A stretch of DNA of 64,000 bases from UBA1573 sp034005165 (GTDB lineage: Bacteria; Pseudomonadota; Alphaproteobacteria; Micavibrionales; Micavibrionaceae), in contig JAVEVE010000003.1 of the NCBI GenBank assembly GCA_034005165.1, positions 212,455-276,454 of the forward strand, in the 5' to 3' direction. The notes under the pieces were generated by a model, which was not told the origin of the DNA, searched no databases, and was given only the letters and a program-made list of their open reading frames with translations. Both the position numbers and the translations under genes were made by a program. This document shows, one piece after another, positions 44,096 to 54,066 of the stretch (position 1 is the first letter of the stretch; the number at the start of each line of letters is the position of its first letter).

Positions 44096-44824
44096 TTATT
44101 CGCGGTTACCCAGCAAATGCAAGATCGACTGGAACATAGCAATAAAGCTGATATAAAGATTTAATGCTGCAACCCATGACAGGCGGCTAGTAGCTTCATT
44201 ATCAGCATACGGAGAGTAAATCTCTTTCATATCCTGTGTCTGCCAAGCGGTCATTCCTGCAAACAGAACAATAGACACAACAGACAAAAGGTTAGACATC
44301 ATGCTACCGAAGCCATAATCCGCAACAAACATGGACAATCCCATATTTACCAAGGACAAAACGATCAAACCGATCATTCCCATAAAAAGGAAGGTGCGCA
44401 TCGGACTAAGATCACGTTTGGTGGTATATCCGAAGATACTAACCCCGAGGAACATAGAAGACGCAATAAAGAACGCCTTGGCAATGCTTTCACCGTTATA
44501 AATGGCTAGCAGAGTAGAGAAGCACAACCCATAAGATACGGCAACAGCCAAGAACGAAATTCCCAAGGCTTTGGAGCTCATGCGAGCAGGGTTAAAGCCA
44601 AACATGGTAATAGCAAGCGGTGCAAAAATAACCAGGAACTTCTGGGGCCCAGCCATAAAGAAGCTGGTTAGCTGGGCATCATGAACAAACCATGCCACGA
44701 CAGCGGTTACAAAGACCCCTAAAGCCATGCGGTTATAAATCCGCAACATATGGGACCGCAAACCGGCGTCAACAGATGCAGCGCTAAGTTGGGCTGATCG
44801 CATAAAAGAAGAATTGTCTGACAT
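44096..44824 (-). CDS. Bax inhibitor-1/YccA family membrane protein
   Basis: A 242-residue protein of the BI-1 superfamily with seven transmembrane helices: cytoplasmic start SVDAGLRSHMLRIYN, helices including FVTAVVAWFVHDAQ, MSSKALGISFLAVAVSYG and the conserved last-helix region AALNLYISFIAMFQSILHLLG. YccA-type proteins act as inner-membrane channels or FtsH partners. Three in-frame starts exist at 44842 (GTG), 44833 and 44824 (ATG); GGAGG spacing is too short for 44833 and long for 44824, so the start is uncertain. Confidence 0.9.
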   Translation of the reverse strand: MSDNSSFMRSAQLSAASVDAGLRSHMLRIYNRMALGVFVTAVVAWFVHDAQLTSFFMAGPQKFLVIFAPLAITMFGFNPARMSSKALGISFLAVAVSYGLCFSTLLAIYNGESIAKAFFIASSMFLGVSIFGYTTKRDLSPMRTFLFMGMIGLIVLSLVNMGLSMFVADYGFGSMMSNLLSVVSIVLFAGMTAWQTQDMKEIYSPYADNEATSRLSWVAALNLYISFIAMFQSILHLLGNRE

Positions 44825-44957
44825 CTCTTTCATTACCTCCACGAAGAGTTATATAGACTAACACTTCTATTATATAGGACAATTTTAGTCCGCGGCAAAG
44901 CAAAACCGACCGAAAAACAAAAAAAATATATCCTGTTCAGAATCAAGGTGTTATGTC

Positions 44958-45443
44958 ATGATTCGCCCTATGAGCGAGCCTATGTCACTTCTGGAATGGA
45001 TGGAGCTGTTAAGTTATCTGGCAACCATAATCGGTATCCCGATGGCCATCTATATTTTTGCCCATCAAGAGAAAAAAGAGCGCCGCATCGAATTACAGGA
45101 AATATTTGATAAGCTCATGGCGCACTATACGGATATTCAGGAAAAGCTTTTTGAACATCCCGAATTGGATATTCATGACAAACCCTTAACAGATATTGAA
45201 GATCAACGCCGTCAGTATATCTTGTACGAGATGGTTGTCTCTCTGTTTGAGCGCAGCTTTATTCTGCTCCACGGCGAAGATGATCCGGATTATAAACGTA
45301 TGTGGAACTCTTGGGTGGACTACATCAAGCAATGGCTGGTTCATAAGAATTTTAGGGATCAATTACCGCTCCTTATGGAAGGAGAGGACAAGGAATTTGT
45401 TTCCTATATGTCAGCGATATCCGGACTTGAACTGAAACCATAA
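44958..45443 (+). CDS. Hypothetical membrane-anchored protein, 161 aa
   Basis: Not recognised. An N-terminal transmembrane helix (about residues 17-35, LLSYLATIIGIPMAIYIFA) is followed by a charged helical cytoplasmic domain (HQEKKERRIELQEIFDKL, later RRQYILYEMVVSLFERSFIL). AAGGTG lies 7 nt before the ATG. The stop codon overlaps the start of the next gene (TAATG), so the two are translationally coupled. Confidence 0.7.
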   Translation: MIRPMSEPMSLLEWMELLSYLATIIGIPMAIYIFAHQEKKERRIELQEIFDKLMAHYTDIQEKLFEHPELDIHDKPLTDIEDQRRQYILYEMVVSLFERSFILLHGEDDPDYKRMWNSWVDYIKQWLVHKNFRDQLPLLMEGEDKEFVSYMSAISGLELKP

Positions 45444-46366
45444 TGGATTTTCTTTTGCTCGAAACGCCCCTCTGGATATTACTGGGATTTGCAGCCTCAT
45501 TATTTAATACAGCTATACCGCTCATTCAGGAAAAATTTAAGGGCAATGGATTTGCCGTAGCTGTCTGGGTCAAAATCGCAGTTGTCGTTATATCTTTACC
45601 CATCGTTCTTTATATGGGCATGCCAACCGACAAAGGCTTTTATATTCTGACAGCCACATCAGCAATCATCTGGTGTATCAATGACATCATCTATTTCCGG
45701 ACGATCCCGATTGTCGGTGCAGGCGTTGTCTCACGCATATTACCGGCATCGGTTATTCTAGCCTTTGTGGTCTGGTTCTTTTTTGACCCTGCCCTGCTCG
45801 AGAAGTATATGGATAACCCCAAACAGGGAATAATGATCTCCGGAATAGTCCTCCTCTCGGTCGTATTCGCGATTATGATGAAGTCATGTCCGATCACATT
45901 AAAAGGCATCAAACTTATCTGGTTTGTCGTGCTTGCCGCAGCAATCGGCCCATTAATTGACAAGCTGGCTCTCAACATTGCCGTATCAGGAAGCGCAGGG
46001 GAAAACGCAACAAATGCCAATCAGGCTCCGTTTGCGTTTATGTTTGCGCAAGGTCTGATTATGCTGATCCTATGGACAAGCTTTTCCCTCATCAGGAAAC
46101 CAATCACAAAGCAGATTTTTTTGGCAAAGGAATCTGTAAAAGCTGGCCTATCCATTGGTGTTGTTGCAACCATCAAACTCGCATTAAAGTTTCAAGCTCT
46201 CGTCTATTGCGAGCATCCGGCACTCCTTTCAGTCATTCTTTTTACAGATGCCCTCTGGATAATTTTGTATTACAGGCTGACAGGGAGAGAAGATCACAGC
46301 AAAATATGGGCAGGCTTGGGATTAGTCGGGTGTGCTGCAGCTCTTATACTGGTCAAAAGCCTCTGA
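45443..46366 (+). CDS. EamA-like (DMT superfamily) transporter
   Basis: A 307-residue integral membrane protein with about ten hydrophobic helices in two halves, as in drug/metabolite transporters: ILLGFAASLFNTAIPLIQEKF begins half one and KLIWFVVLAAAIGPLIDKLAL starts half two. WIILYYRLTGREDHSKIWAGLGL closes the protein. The substrate cannot be told from sequence. Its ATG overlaps the stop codon of the preceding gene, so expression is coupled. Confidence 0.8.
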   Translation: MDFLLLETPLWILLGFAASLFNTAIPLIQEKFKGNGFAVAVWVKIAVVVISLPIVLYMGMPTDKGFYILTATSAIIWCINDIIYFRTIPIVGAGVVSRILPASVILAFVVWFFFDPALLEKYMDNPKQGIMISGIVLLSVVFAIMMKSCPITLKGIKLIWFVVLAAAIGPLIDKLALNIAVSGSAGENATNANQAPFAFMFAQGLIMLILWTSFSLIRKPITKQIFLAKESVKAGLSIGVVATIKLALKFQALVYCEHPALLSVILFTDALWIILYYRLTGREDHSKIWAGLGLVGCAAALILVKSL

Positions 46367-46413
46367 CCACGCTAAATAAGATACTTATAGCTATTTTGAA
46401 GGAAAATTTGACG

Positions 46414-46545
46414 ATGAAGATAAAATTTGTCATATTACTGGCTCTTGGACTAACCACTCTAACCCTCTCCGCCTGCGGAAATACTTTAAACGGGGCCGGA
46501 CGGGACATGGAAAACTGGGGACGTGCGGTTCAAAATACGTTCTAG
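46414..46545 (+). CDS. Entericidin-like small lipoprotein
   Basis: A 43-residue lipoprotein. Signal peptide MKIKFVILLALGLTTLTLSA is followed by lipobox LSAC (Cys21). The mature peptide (NTLNGAGRDMENWGRAVQNTF) matches the entericidin A/B pattern NT..GAG.D....G.A, amphipathic stress-induced lipoproteins of the cell envelope. AAGGA is upstream. The ORF is embedded in a longer shadow frame; the ATG at 46414 is chosen from the signal peptide. Confidence 0.85.
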   Translation: MKIKFVILLALGLTTLTLSACGNTLNGAGRDMENWGRAVQNTF

Positions 46546-46564
46546 AAACAAAAGGAAGAAGATA

Positions 46565-46825
46565 ATGAGACGATTCTTGGCACTTTTGGCTGTAATGGCT
46601 TTTACAACACCGGCTTGGGCCGACAATGACTTTTCGGCCGGTCAAATGCAAAGCGATGCCTACGCAGCCTTTGACGATCCTGTGAACGAATTTGACCCTA
46701 ACGCGATTGAACCGGCAGCAGGAAACGAAGACGCAGCAATTATAAATGATGTTGAAAGCGTTGAAGAGGAAGAGGAATCTGATGCGACACAAACATCGCT
46801 ACCTGAAGACCATATTCAGGAATAA
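46565..46825 (+). CDS. Small secreted acidic protein
   Basis: An 86-residue protein with a Sec signal peptide (MRRFLALLAVMAFTTPAWA, cleavage at A19) and a very acidic mature part (VESVEEEEESDA). It contains IEPAAGNEDA (residues 48-57), whose EPAAG also occurs three times in the adhesin linker. Function unknown. AAGGA precedes the ATG; it follows the entericidin gene by 19 bp and is probably cotranscribed with it. Confidence 0.7.
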   Translation: MRRFLALLAVMAFTTPAWADNDFSAGQMQSDAYAAFDDPVNEFDPNAIEPAAGNEDAAIINDVESVEEEEESDATQTSLPEDHIQE

Positions 46826-46844
46826 GACAGATTAAAGACAAAGC

Positions 46845-46870
46845 GGCCCCTTAATAAGGGGCCATTTTCT
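46845..46870 (+). terminator. Bidirectional terminator
   Basis: GGCCCCTT (46845-46852) pairs with AAGGGGCC (46856-46863) around a 3-nt loop, with T-rich flanks on the plus side. It lies between the small secreted gene and the converging mltA. Confidence 0.8.
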
Positions 46871-48060
46871 TATCTTGACAGTCGAACGGGAGCCAACACC
46901 CAAGCCTGTCCCTTAGATTTCATGACACCAGCTATAGAAGCGGCCTGCTCACCGTACCCCCAGAACACATCACCTCGAACAGGCCCTTTGATTGCGCCTC
47001 CTGTATCCTGCGTTACAACCAAGCGCTGTATGCGGGCATCAGATTGAACCGGGCTTTCTATATCCAGATAGACAGGCAATCCGTACGAAAGAAACACGGG
47101 GTCTATGGCCAATGATCTTTCTGCCGTTAATACAACCCCCTGAGCGCCGACAGGCCCATCCGTTTCCAGACGCCTGAAGAAGACATAGGATTTATTGGCC
47201 CGCATCAGATCTTTCGCTTCAGAAGGATGTCCACGCATCCATTCACGAATGGCCTGCATAGAAACAGTTTCCTTCGTTAACTCCCCCCGATCAATCAAGA
47301 TTTTACCGATAGCCGTGTAAGGATGACCATTCTGCCCGTCATAGCCAACACGAACCGTTTGCCCGCTAGGCAGGACAACAACACCCGAGCCTTGAATTTG
47401 TAAAAAGAAAGCGTCAGCCGCATCATTCACCCAAAGAAGCGGGATATCCTGAGCACGAGGCAGCTTCCCGTCCTCGATTCCTGCGCGATCTTCATACGGC
47501 TTTAACTGTCCCGAAACAACACGACCGGCTATGCGCTGTCCTTTCAACTCATCTCTAAACTCCCCCAGATTGACCATAACTAGATCATTCGGGCGAGTAC
47601 GCAAAGGAATCGCATATTCGGATGTTTTGATCTCTGATCCGTAAAGGGTTGGCTCGTAATAGCCTGTATATAACCCTTGTGTATTCCCGTCATTGGTCAA
47701 CGCATATGGTTTGAAATAAGTCTCAAGAAAATATCTGGCCGACTCGGGACTACTCAAATCCTGATCAGGCAAGTGCTGACAGACAGCCTTGAGATCAGAA
47801 ATAGTTCCAAGCAAAGGATCTGACCCAAGAGGTTTTGCATCATCAAGATTCTTAATCTTCTCACACGATTGCCCGAAAGCCGACAATGCTTCTTGCTGGG
47901 CATCGACAGTCCATCCTTTCAGATCTTCAAAACGACTCTCTTTTAACTCAAGAATATCAGGAACTTTATCCCCAGAGGATTGTGGTGAAGGACCTTGTGT
48001 GCATGCACTCATAGAAAGAGAAAGAAGAAGAAGAAGAGAAAGTTGAAAAGTTCGCGTCAC
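46870..48060 (-). CDS. mltA: Membrane-bound lytic murein transglycosylase A
   Basis: Cleaves peptidoglycan glycan strands to 1,6-anhydro products at the outer membrane. The 396-residue protein has a lipobox LSMSAC (Cys20). Its MltA domain (GLYTGYYEPTLYGS; QIQGSGVV) is followed by the 3D domain with catalytic Asp in TQDTGGAIKGPVRGDVFWGYG. The start is GTG at 48060 with AGGAGG upstream. It lies immediately downstream of the three DotA-like genes on the same strand; such enzymes can open the wall for secretion machines, but this is inference. Confidence 0.93.
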   Translation of the reverse strand: MTRTFQLSLLLLLSLSMSACTQGPSPQSSGDKVPDILELKESRFEDLKGWTVDAQQEALSAFGQSCEKIKNLDDAKPLGSDPLLGTISDLKAVCQHLPDQDLSSPESARYFLETYFKPYALTNDGNTQGLYTGYYEPTLYGSEIKTSEYAIPLRTRPNDLVMVNLGEFRDELKGQRIAGRVVSGQLKPYEDRAGIEDGKLPRAQDIPLLWVNDAADAFFLQIQGSGVVVLPSGQTVRVGYDGQNGHPYTAIGKILIDRGELTKETVSMQAIREWMRGHPSEAKDLMRANKSYVFFRRLETDGPVGAQGVVLTAERSLAIDPVFLSYGLPVYLDIESPVQSDARIQRLVVTQDTGGAIKGPVRGDVFWGYGEQAASIAGVMKSKGQAWVLAPVRLSR

Positions 48061-48142
48061 AAAACACCTCCTGCAAAAGAACTATGGCCGGATGTTAGCA
48101 CCCGGCCATAGAAATAAAAACTGGTTTTAGAAATTTTCCGGC

Positions 48143-51085
48143 TTAGCCATCGCCCATTTTCTTGATACCTTCGACGCCCTTTCCAAGTGCGCCAACACCG
48201 CCTCGCAAGCTACCGATCATACCTTGAGTCATCTGGGATCCACCGATAGCCGCATAGTTGGTCAGATTTTGCGCAGGATCTCCAGCCATATCACCGAACG
48301 TATCCACAGAGGCCCCCATCCAACGCAAGATCTTGTTTGGAATTAGGTCAATCAGTTTAAAGGACGACAGGGCCATAATATAGATCACAACAGCATACAT
48401 GATCGTATAGAAGAATTGGTCAAGTGGCCCGCGAACCATATCAAGGATTGTACTTGCCTCAGGTGTACCACAAGCAACGCCTGTCATATTCACACCGCCA
48501 ACGTTGTAAACCGCCAGGTCAAAGATAGAGTTAAAGACAATCGCCATAGCTGCAAAGATACTGACCGCTGCGATCAATCCGAAGACAATCAAAATAGGCC
48601 GCAAGAATATCTCGAAAATCAGGAAGTATCCGTTAAGTGCTGCACTACCCGGCAATCCGTCACCGTCAATGCGGATATGCGCCAAAGCCCAGAGAGGGAC
48701 CCCAACCATAGCCTCAAATATACCTTTAACCCAGTTACCAACGGCAAAGAAGAAATACACGAACGGCAAGAATGGGAGAACATAATACAGAATGAAGCCC
48801 GCAGTCAGCGTAATGGTCGCTGCCGTATAAAGCAAAGAAGATGCTCCTTCCGCAAATGGCCCGATCACTTCCGAATCAAACATCTGGGCAACTTGTCCAG
48901 TAAGCGCCAAAGCAAGGTTTCTGATCGAAGCTTCAACCAAACTTTTACCCAATGCTGTCATCAAAGCCAGAGGGTGTGTAGTCTGGTTCACAGGATCTTT
49001 CAGATCGAATAAGCCCTGAGTCCCAAACAACCAGTTCAAGAAGTCAAAAGAAATATTACCTGACTTGGGCTTCATCGAGATAGATGCACCTGACCATGCC
49101 ATATCAATCTGATAGAGCTTCCCGGCTGCAATCACTTCCTGTTCACCACGGCCGGTCTTGAGTGAGGCCGTTCCGGACATACCGGTAGAGTTCGCACCAC
49201 CAACAGTAATATTCTGATCGTTCATTTTCTTCTGCGAGAGAACGGAACGCTGGATCTGCGGCCACTTGGATACTTGTGGCGCTTTCCACACAGAACCTAC
49301 CAAAGCCCCGTTAGATTGGGCGATGTGGTTGTACCACAAGCCTGCACCAGCCCATCCTCGAGCAAGCAGATCATCTGTAATAATATACTTACCAGTGTTT
49401 TTCGAAGAAATATCGTCAATCTCCGCATACAGCGCTTCACGAACAATATTCTCCATTACACTAGCAGCAATCGCCCCGGTGGCACCCGTTGGAGGTACCA
49501 GACCAGGAGAACCGCTCGCATAACCGGGATCACTACAAACATCACCGGTAAAATAATCCGCCAGAACAGCATTGATCCATTCCGTATCCGGCTCCATATG
49601 TTTAGCTGCTGTCAGGTTTTTCTTGTCAACAGGACAAAGCTTCTGAACGTAATAAAGAGAATGAATCTTGAAATCTTCATCACCGCTGGAATCAATCACA
49701 TTGCTAACACCCGAGTCTGTACAAAATCCCCAATGTGGCCAGACTTTATTATTGTACTTACCCCACAAATGGCGGACGAGCTCGTAATATCCCTCTTGCA
49801 TTGCTACAGCTCCGGGTGACTCCAGAGCATTCTGCGGAAGAACCAATTCACCGCAGATAGGCTTAACATAGCCAAGCTGGGTTGAATACTCGGACGTACA
49901 TCCACGATCTCCAAAACGGATAGTAAAGCTGGTGTTATCGAAGAATCCGAGCGTTCCCAGATAATCTGTATCTTCCATCAGCATCGAGTTAGTTGAAGGA
50001 TCCCCAGAGCGAACCAAATATGCGTTAATAATAGTTTTTTCTTCGTCTGCTGCCCCAACCGCTGTAGCACAAGTCCCACCACCTCCTGAGAGCGGTTGTG
50101 TATTAAACTCCATATAACCTTCTTCAATAGCCTTACAAGCATGCGCCAGCATCATAAATTTAAGAAGCCCGTTTGCGTCAGGCTTTTGGGGTTTGGCAAC
50201 CATCCCCTCGACCATGTGTCCGCTTGACAGCTTGGTGTTAAAGACCATCCAACCATTAGTTGCAAAATTTGACCCATATTTGGCAGCATACAAGACAATA
50301 AATTGTGCCGAGTTCATACCAAAACCTACAGGCACAAGGAGTCCGATCCCAACAATCAGGCGCAAAGGCGCCCAAACAGTGTTGAAACGCTTCCCGAAAG
50401 GAACCCCGGTTTGTGCAGTTTCAGCAATAATAACGACAACGAAATACAAAAGTATAAAGCTGGCAATGACCAATAGTCCGATACTATAAAACTCGAACAA
50501 AGCGTGCAGAGCTTCATGGAAAGGCCAAGGAAATGCCCCCGGTGTATATACCGAGCCAGAATTTAACAAACTACCGCTGGATCGGAAACAAGTTGCCGCC
50601 GCCACAGACACGCAAGAGTTAAAGAGATCAGGAATTCCGAAAACACGATCCAGAAGGATAAAGGCCAAGTCCTGTTCACCATTTTGGTAAGCACTATATC
50701 CCGGAGTCCCGAAGAAATAGCTGAGAGAAACAGCAGCCATAGCCTGTGGCACAACAGAAAACAGCATCATTGCTCCTTGGATAACCATCAGGAACAAACC
50801 AAGCAATATCACGTAAAAGAGAATAATCTGGTCAATGTTCTCACGCCGGTATTTTAACCCGCGCCCCGCCTGAACAACCACGTCCAGAATATTATAGCGA
50901 CCGATATTATGTGCTTTTAGATAAGGGTGGCCGCTCGGCAGCAGTCTGACACCGGAATAAACCTGAGCCACAAAGTACGCAAAATAGGCAAAGCCTGTAA
51001 AGAACAGGTCTACAATCCGCGGCAAAATCTGCGGAAATAGAACATATTTCGCAACACTTACTGTTTGTTGTCTAGACACCGCCAT
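48143..51085 (-). CDS. DotA/TraY-like type IV secretion protein, copy 1
   Basis: Polytopic inner-membrane protein of the DotA/TraY family of IVB (I-type) secretion systems. The 980-residue protein has an N-terminal block with RLLPSGHPYLKAHN and RENIDQIILFYV, then hydrophobic helices, the conserved QTGVPFGKRFNTVWAPLRL and KYGSNFATNGWMVFN, and a large periplasmic domain rich in Cys. The C-terminal membrane block carries FFFAVGNWVKGIFEAMVGVP, LWALAHIRIDGDGLPG and IDLIPNKILRWMG, diagnostic of DotA. AGGAG precedes the ATG. Two paralogues lie just upstream; other Dot/Icm genes are not in the window. Confidence 0.88.
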   Translation of the reverse strand: MAVSRQQTVSVAKYVLFPQILPRIVDLFFTGFAYFAYFVAQVYSGVRLLPSGHPYLKAHNIGRYNILDVVVQAGRGLKYRRENIDQIILFYVILLGLFLMVIQGAMMLFSVVPQAMAAVSLSYFFGTPGYSAYQNGEQDLAFILLDRVFGIPDLFNSCVSVAAATCFRSSGSLLNSGSVYTPGAFPWPFHEALHALFEFYSIGLLVIASFILLYFVVVIIAETAQTGVPFGKRFNTVWAPLRLIVGIGLLVPVGFGMNSAQFIVLYAAKYGSNFATNGWMVFNTKLSSGHMVEGMVAKPQKPDANGLLKFMMLAHACKAIEEGYMEFNTQPLSGGGGTCATAVGAADEEKTIINAYLVRSGDPSTNSMLMEDTDYLGTLGFFDNTSFTIRFGDRGCTSEYSTQLGYVKPICGELVLPQNALESPGAVAMQEGYYELVRHLWGKYNNKVWPHWGFCTDSGVSNVIDSSGDEDFKIHSLYYVQKLCPVDKKNLTAAKHMEPDTEWINAVLADYFTGDVCSDPGYASGSPGLVPPTGATGAIAASVMENIVREALYAEIDDISSKNTGKYIITDDLLARGWAGAGLWYNHIAQSNGALVGSVWKAPQVSKWPQIQRSVLSQKKMNDQNITVGGANSTGMSGTASLKTGRGEQEVIAAGKLYQIDMAWSGASISMKPKSGNISFDFLNWLFGTQGLFDLKDPVNQTTHPLALMTALGKSLVEASIRNLALALTGQVAQMFDSEVIGPFAEGASSLLYTAATITLTAGFILYYVLPFLPFVYFFFAVGNWVKGIFEAMVGVPLWALAHIRIDGDGLPGSAALNGYFLIFEIFLRPILIVFGLIAAVSIFAAMAIVFNSIFDLAVYNVGGVNMTGVACGTPEASTILDMVRGPLDQFFYTIMYAVVIYIMALSSFKLIDLIPNKILRWMGASVDTFGDMAGDPAQNLTNYAAIGGSQMTQGMIGSLRGGVGALGKGVEGIKKMGDG

Positions 51086-51184
51086 GTAATCTCCTCACAC
51101 CACATAGACCACCGATTTTATTATACCTGAAAAAACTCATATTTTCCTCAATAAAATCATTATTTAACCGCGACTTGACCCGGA

Positions 51185-53947
51185 CTAACCTCCGGGACCA
51201 CTCATTTTTGCCTCTGTATCATTGGCTTTGCTCATAACCTTACCCAAAGTACGTCCCGTACCTTTAGAGAAATCACCAATACCCTCGGCAATACTGCCTG
51301 TAAATTGGTATCCGGCAAACGCTGTATTTCTGACCAGGTTTTCCGCCGGATCGGATGCGCCGTCATGGAAAGTAGGAACCGGCTGCAAGAATCTCAGTAA
51401 TTTGTTAGGAATAAGGTCAATAAGTTTAAAGGAAGACATAGCCATCATATAAAGGATGATGGTGTAAATAATCGTATAGAAAAACGCATCAATTGAGTCC
51501 CTGAAGGATTGAAGGATATCAGGGTCATAGTTCGGATCAGCCGGAGATAAGGTTGCCATATCAAAACCGGCAACGTTCCACACAACCAGATCAAAGATGC
51601 TGTCTAATACAACAACCATTGCCGCAAAAATAGAGACCGACGCAATCAAACCAAAGACCGTGAAGACAGGACGCAACATAATCTCCAAGAGGAGGAAATA
51701 CCCCTTGGATGCAGCGTTCCCTACACCTTCTCCATCCAGACGCAGGTGGGCAAGTGCCCAAATCGGCACAGCAACCATTGCTTCAAAGATGGATTTGACC
51801 CAGCGCCCGACAGCAAAGAAGAAATAGATAAACGGGAAAAACGGAATAAGATAATACAGCACGAATCCGATGACCAAACCTGTCGAAGCAAACCCGAGGA
51901 GAACAGAACCTCCTTGTTCAAAGGCAGCACCCAGTTCCTCAGCACCGGATCCGGAAAGTAACCCTCCGAACCCCGAAACAAGACCACCTGCCGCAATCGA
52001 TACTATAGTTTTGTTGATAATCGTTTTCCCGAGCATCGTAAGACGCGAAAGGGGGAAAACACCATCATTATTGCGGACATCCATGAGGCCGGATTCCTGA
52101 AAAATGTACATAAACATATTTTTGACAGGATCATTCGTAACTGTTGGAGGACGCGGCCTTGCTGTTATAGAATCATCTGCAACTATCTGATACACATCAG
52201 ATAGCAAACCAGCTATTTCAACATCTACAGCAGGATTATCAAGATCTTTGCCCTGAAGATACTTTTCCAAAGACACATTCTGCCCCGTAACCGAGGCCGG
52301 AGAAAATTTTAATTTCGGATTACTGACTGTCTCGAGAGACTGCTTGGCCTGTGAAATAGCCTCCATGACCATGGGGTAAGCAATCGGCGTTGGGAGAGTA
52401 TAAGTAGCGTCAACCATAGCACCGTTAAATTCGGCAATCTTATTATACCAGATACCGGCACCGCCCCACCCGCGAGACAGAACCTTGGCATCCATATCCA
52501 TCTCAGGAATGCCAAGCAAAACCATATTATCAAGTGCGGCAGAAATGTTGGCATTATATGCAGCCTGCTGATTAAGACGAAGAGTAACATAAAATTTTGC
52601 GCCGGCGGGCCTAGCGTTTGTCGAAGACAAATTCGCAGACCAGCCCGTAGAAGTTGGAGAAAATGTAAATGAAGTCGGCATTTTATCCCAGAACTTCAAA
52701 ATATAAGTCATATTCAGACCGTATGTCTCCAGATCAGAGAAATACCACATATCTTTCGCAAACGTGAATTGAGCGTCATATATATCGACAATACGAGTCA
52801 CATCCTTAGAAGCAATCTGGATATTCAACTTTCCGCAATATGGTTTCACATTACCGGGATAATTTGAATGCCGGGAATTTTGTTCTCCGAACACAATAGA
52901 CATATCGCCATGAGCAACATGATTAAGAGCTGTCGCAAAACTGGTAGAAGGAGCAATAGCCAAAGCTGAAGATGATGTCGTTGCATCAGCAAAACGGATC
53001 ACATACGGCTTTATCTCTCCGATCTGACTTCCGTACCCAACCTTATAAGCTGACTTACAAGTGTGGGCTATATAGAAGAAGTTGATAAGGCTATCTATTG
53101 TTTGGACTTTTGGAGCACCATACATTTCATAACCGGAAATACCGGCAGGATTATTTGATCCCCCAGTCGCAAACATAACATTATTATAGGCAAGCCACGA
53201 ATTTGTAGCAAAACCTGAACCCCATTTAGCCATTAGCAGCGTCAGATATTGACCTGTATTATATCCGTAGGCCAAAGGGAGTAATAACAGAACGGCGAGA
53301 ACCAGACGAATTGGACCATAAACACTTGGAAAACGTTTTCCAAACGGGACGCCTGTTTGCGCCGTCTCTGCCATCAAGGCAAAGAAATAATACGCCAGAA
53401 TAAATCCGCCGATAACCAGCATTCCCTGACTATAAAACTTGAACATAGCCTGCATAGCGCCGGCAAAATTATCAATTCCTGAGGCAGAAACAGGATCATA
53501 CTGCGTTCCGAAAAATCCCGGGATCTGGAACACTTTATCCAGCATCATCAACGCAACATCATTTGTAGGATCAGAGGTTGTAAACATCCCCAAGAAAGGA
53601 ACAGCCGCATGTGCAGCATGGGTAATAACGCCAAGGAAAAGCAGTGCGAACTGAACAAAAAAGACAATCAGCGCCAAAATAAAAGCAGCATAAACAATAT
53701 ATTGATCTGAGTGTTTCCAGCCTTTCCCCAGATGGTGGGCGGCTTCTGATAGAACTGTCCGGACGGTATATTTGCCCTGAACATCAGGAAGAAGCAATCT
53801 ATTCCCCCGCGGCAATAAACCTACATTAAAGAAAACCAGAGCCATGAGCTGCGCAAAGAACTTAGTATCCGGAACAACCTCGAGCAAACGGGGAAAAATT
53901 CTCGGCAAGAATGCATATTTCAGAATAGATTGCGCTGAAACTACCAT
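51185..53947 (-). CDS. DotA/TraY-like type IV secretion protein, copy 2
   Basis: A 920-residue paralogue of the neighbouring genes with the same order: RLLPDVQGKYTVRTVLSEAA, SDQYIVYAAFILALIVFF, then QTGVPFGKRFPSVYGPIRL and KWGSGFATNSWLAYN. A large variable periplasmic region (about 250-640) contains RGWGGAGIWYNKIAEFNGAM. The C-terminal membrane block has FFFAVGRWVKSIFEAMVAVP, WALAHLRLDGEGVG and IDLIPNKLLRFLQ. Conservation is strong at both ends and weak in the periplasmic centre, so the copies may have different partners. There is no clear Shine-Dalgarno apart from a GAGGG stretch. Confidence 0.88.
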   Translation of the reverse strand: MVVSAQSILKYAFLPRIFPRLLEVVPDTKFFAQLMALVFFNVGLLPRGNRLLLPDVQGKYTVRTVLSEAAHHLGKGWKHSDQYIVYAAFILALIVFFVQFALLFLGVITHAAHAAVPFLGMFTTSDPTNDVALMMLDKVFQIPGFFGTQYDPVSASGIDNFAGAMQAMFKFYSQGMLVIGGFILAYYFFALMAETAQTGVPFGKRFPSVYGPIRLVLAVLLLLPLAYGYNTGQYLTLLMAKWGSGFATNSWLAYNNVMFATGGSNNPAGISGYEMYGAPKVQTIDSLINFFYIAHTCKSAYKVGYGSQIGEIKPYVIRFADATTSSSALAIAPSTSFATALNHVAHGDMSIVFGEQNSRHSNYPGNVKPYCGKLNIQIASKDVTRIVDIYDAQFTFAKDMWYFSDLETYGLNMTYILKFWDKMPTSFTFSPTSTGWSANLSSTNARPAGAKFYVTLRLNQQAAYNANISAALDNMVLLGIPEMDMDAKVLSRGWGGAGIWYNKIAEFNGAMVDATYTLPTPIAYPMVMEAISQAKQSLETVSNPKLKFSPASVTGQNVSLEKYLQGKDLDNPAVDVEIAGLLSDVYQIVADDSITARPRPPTVTNDPVKNMFMYIFQESGLMDVRNNDGVFPLSRLTMLGKTIINKTIVSIAAGGLVSGFGGLLSGSGAEELGAAFEQGGSVLLGFASTGLVIGFVLYYLIPFFPFIYFFFAVGRWVKSIFEAMVAVPIWALAHLRLDGEGVGNAASKGYFLLLEIMLRPVFTVFGLIASVSIFAAMVVVLDSIFDLVVWNVAGFDMATLSPADPNYDPDILQSFRDSIDAFFYTIIYTIILYMMAMSSFKLIDLIPNKLLRFLQPVPTFHDGASDPAENLVRNTAFAGYQFTGSIAEGIGDFSKGTGRTLGKVMSKANDTEAKMSGPGG

Positions 53948-54066
53948 GATAACGCCCTCTCATCTGAGAGATATTTATAATAGCCTTTAGACACAACACC
54001 AAAGGCGCCGCGTAATAAAGGATACGATAAATAATCAAACAATATGCTCATGTTCCTTTTTCCAGA

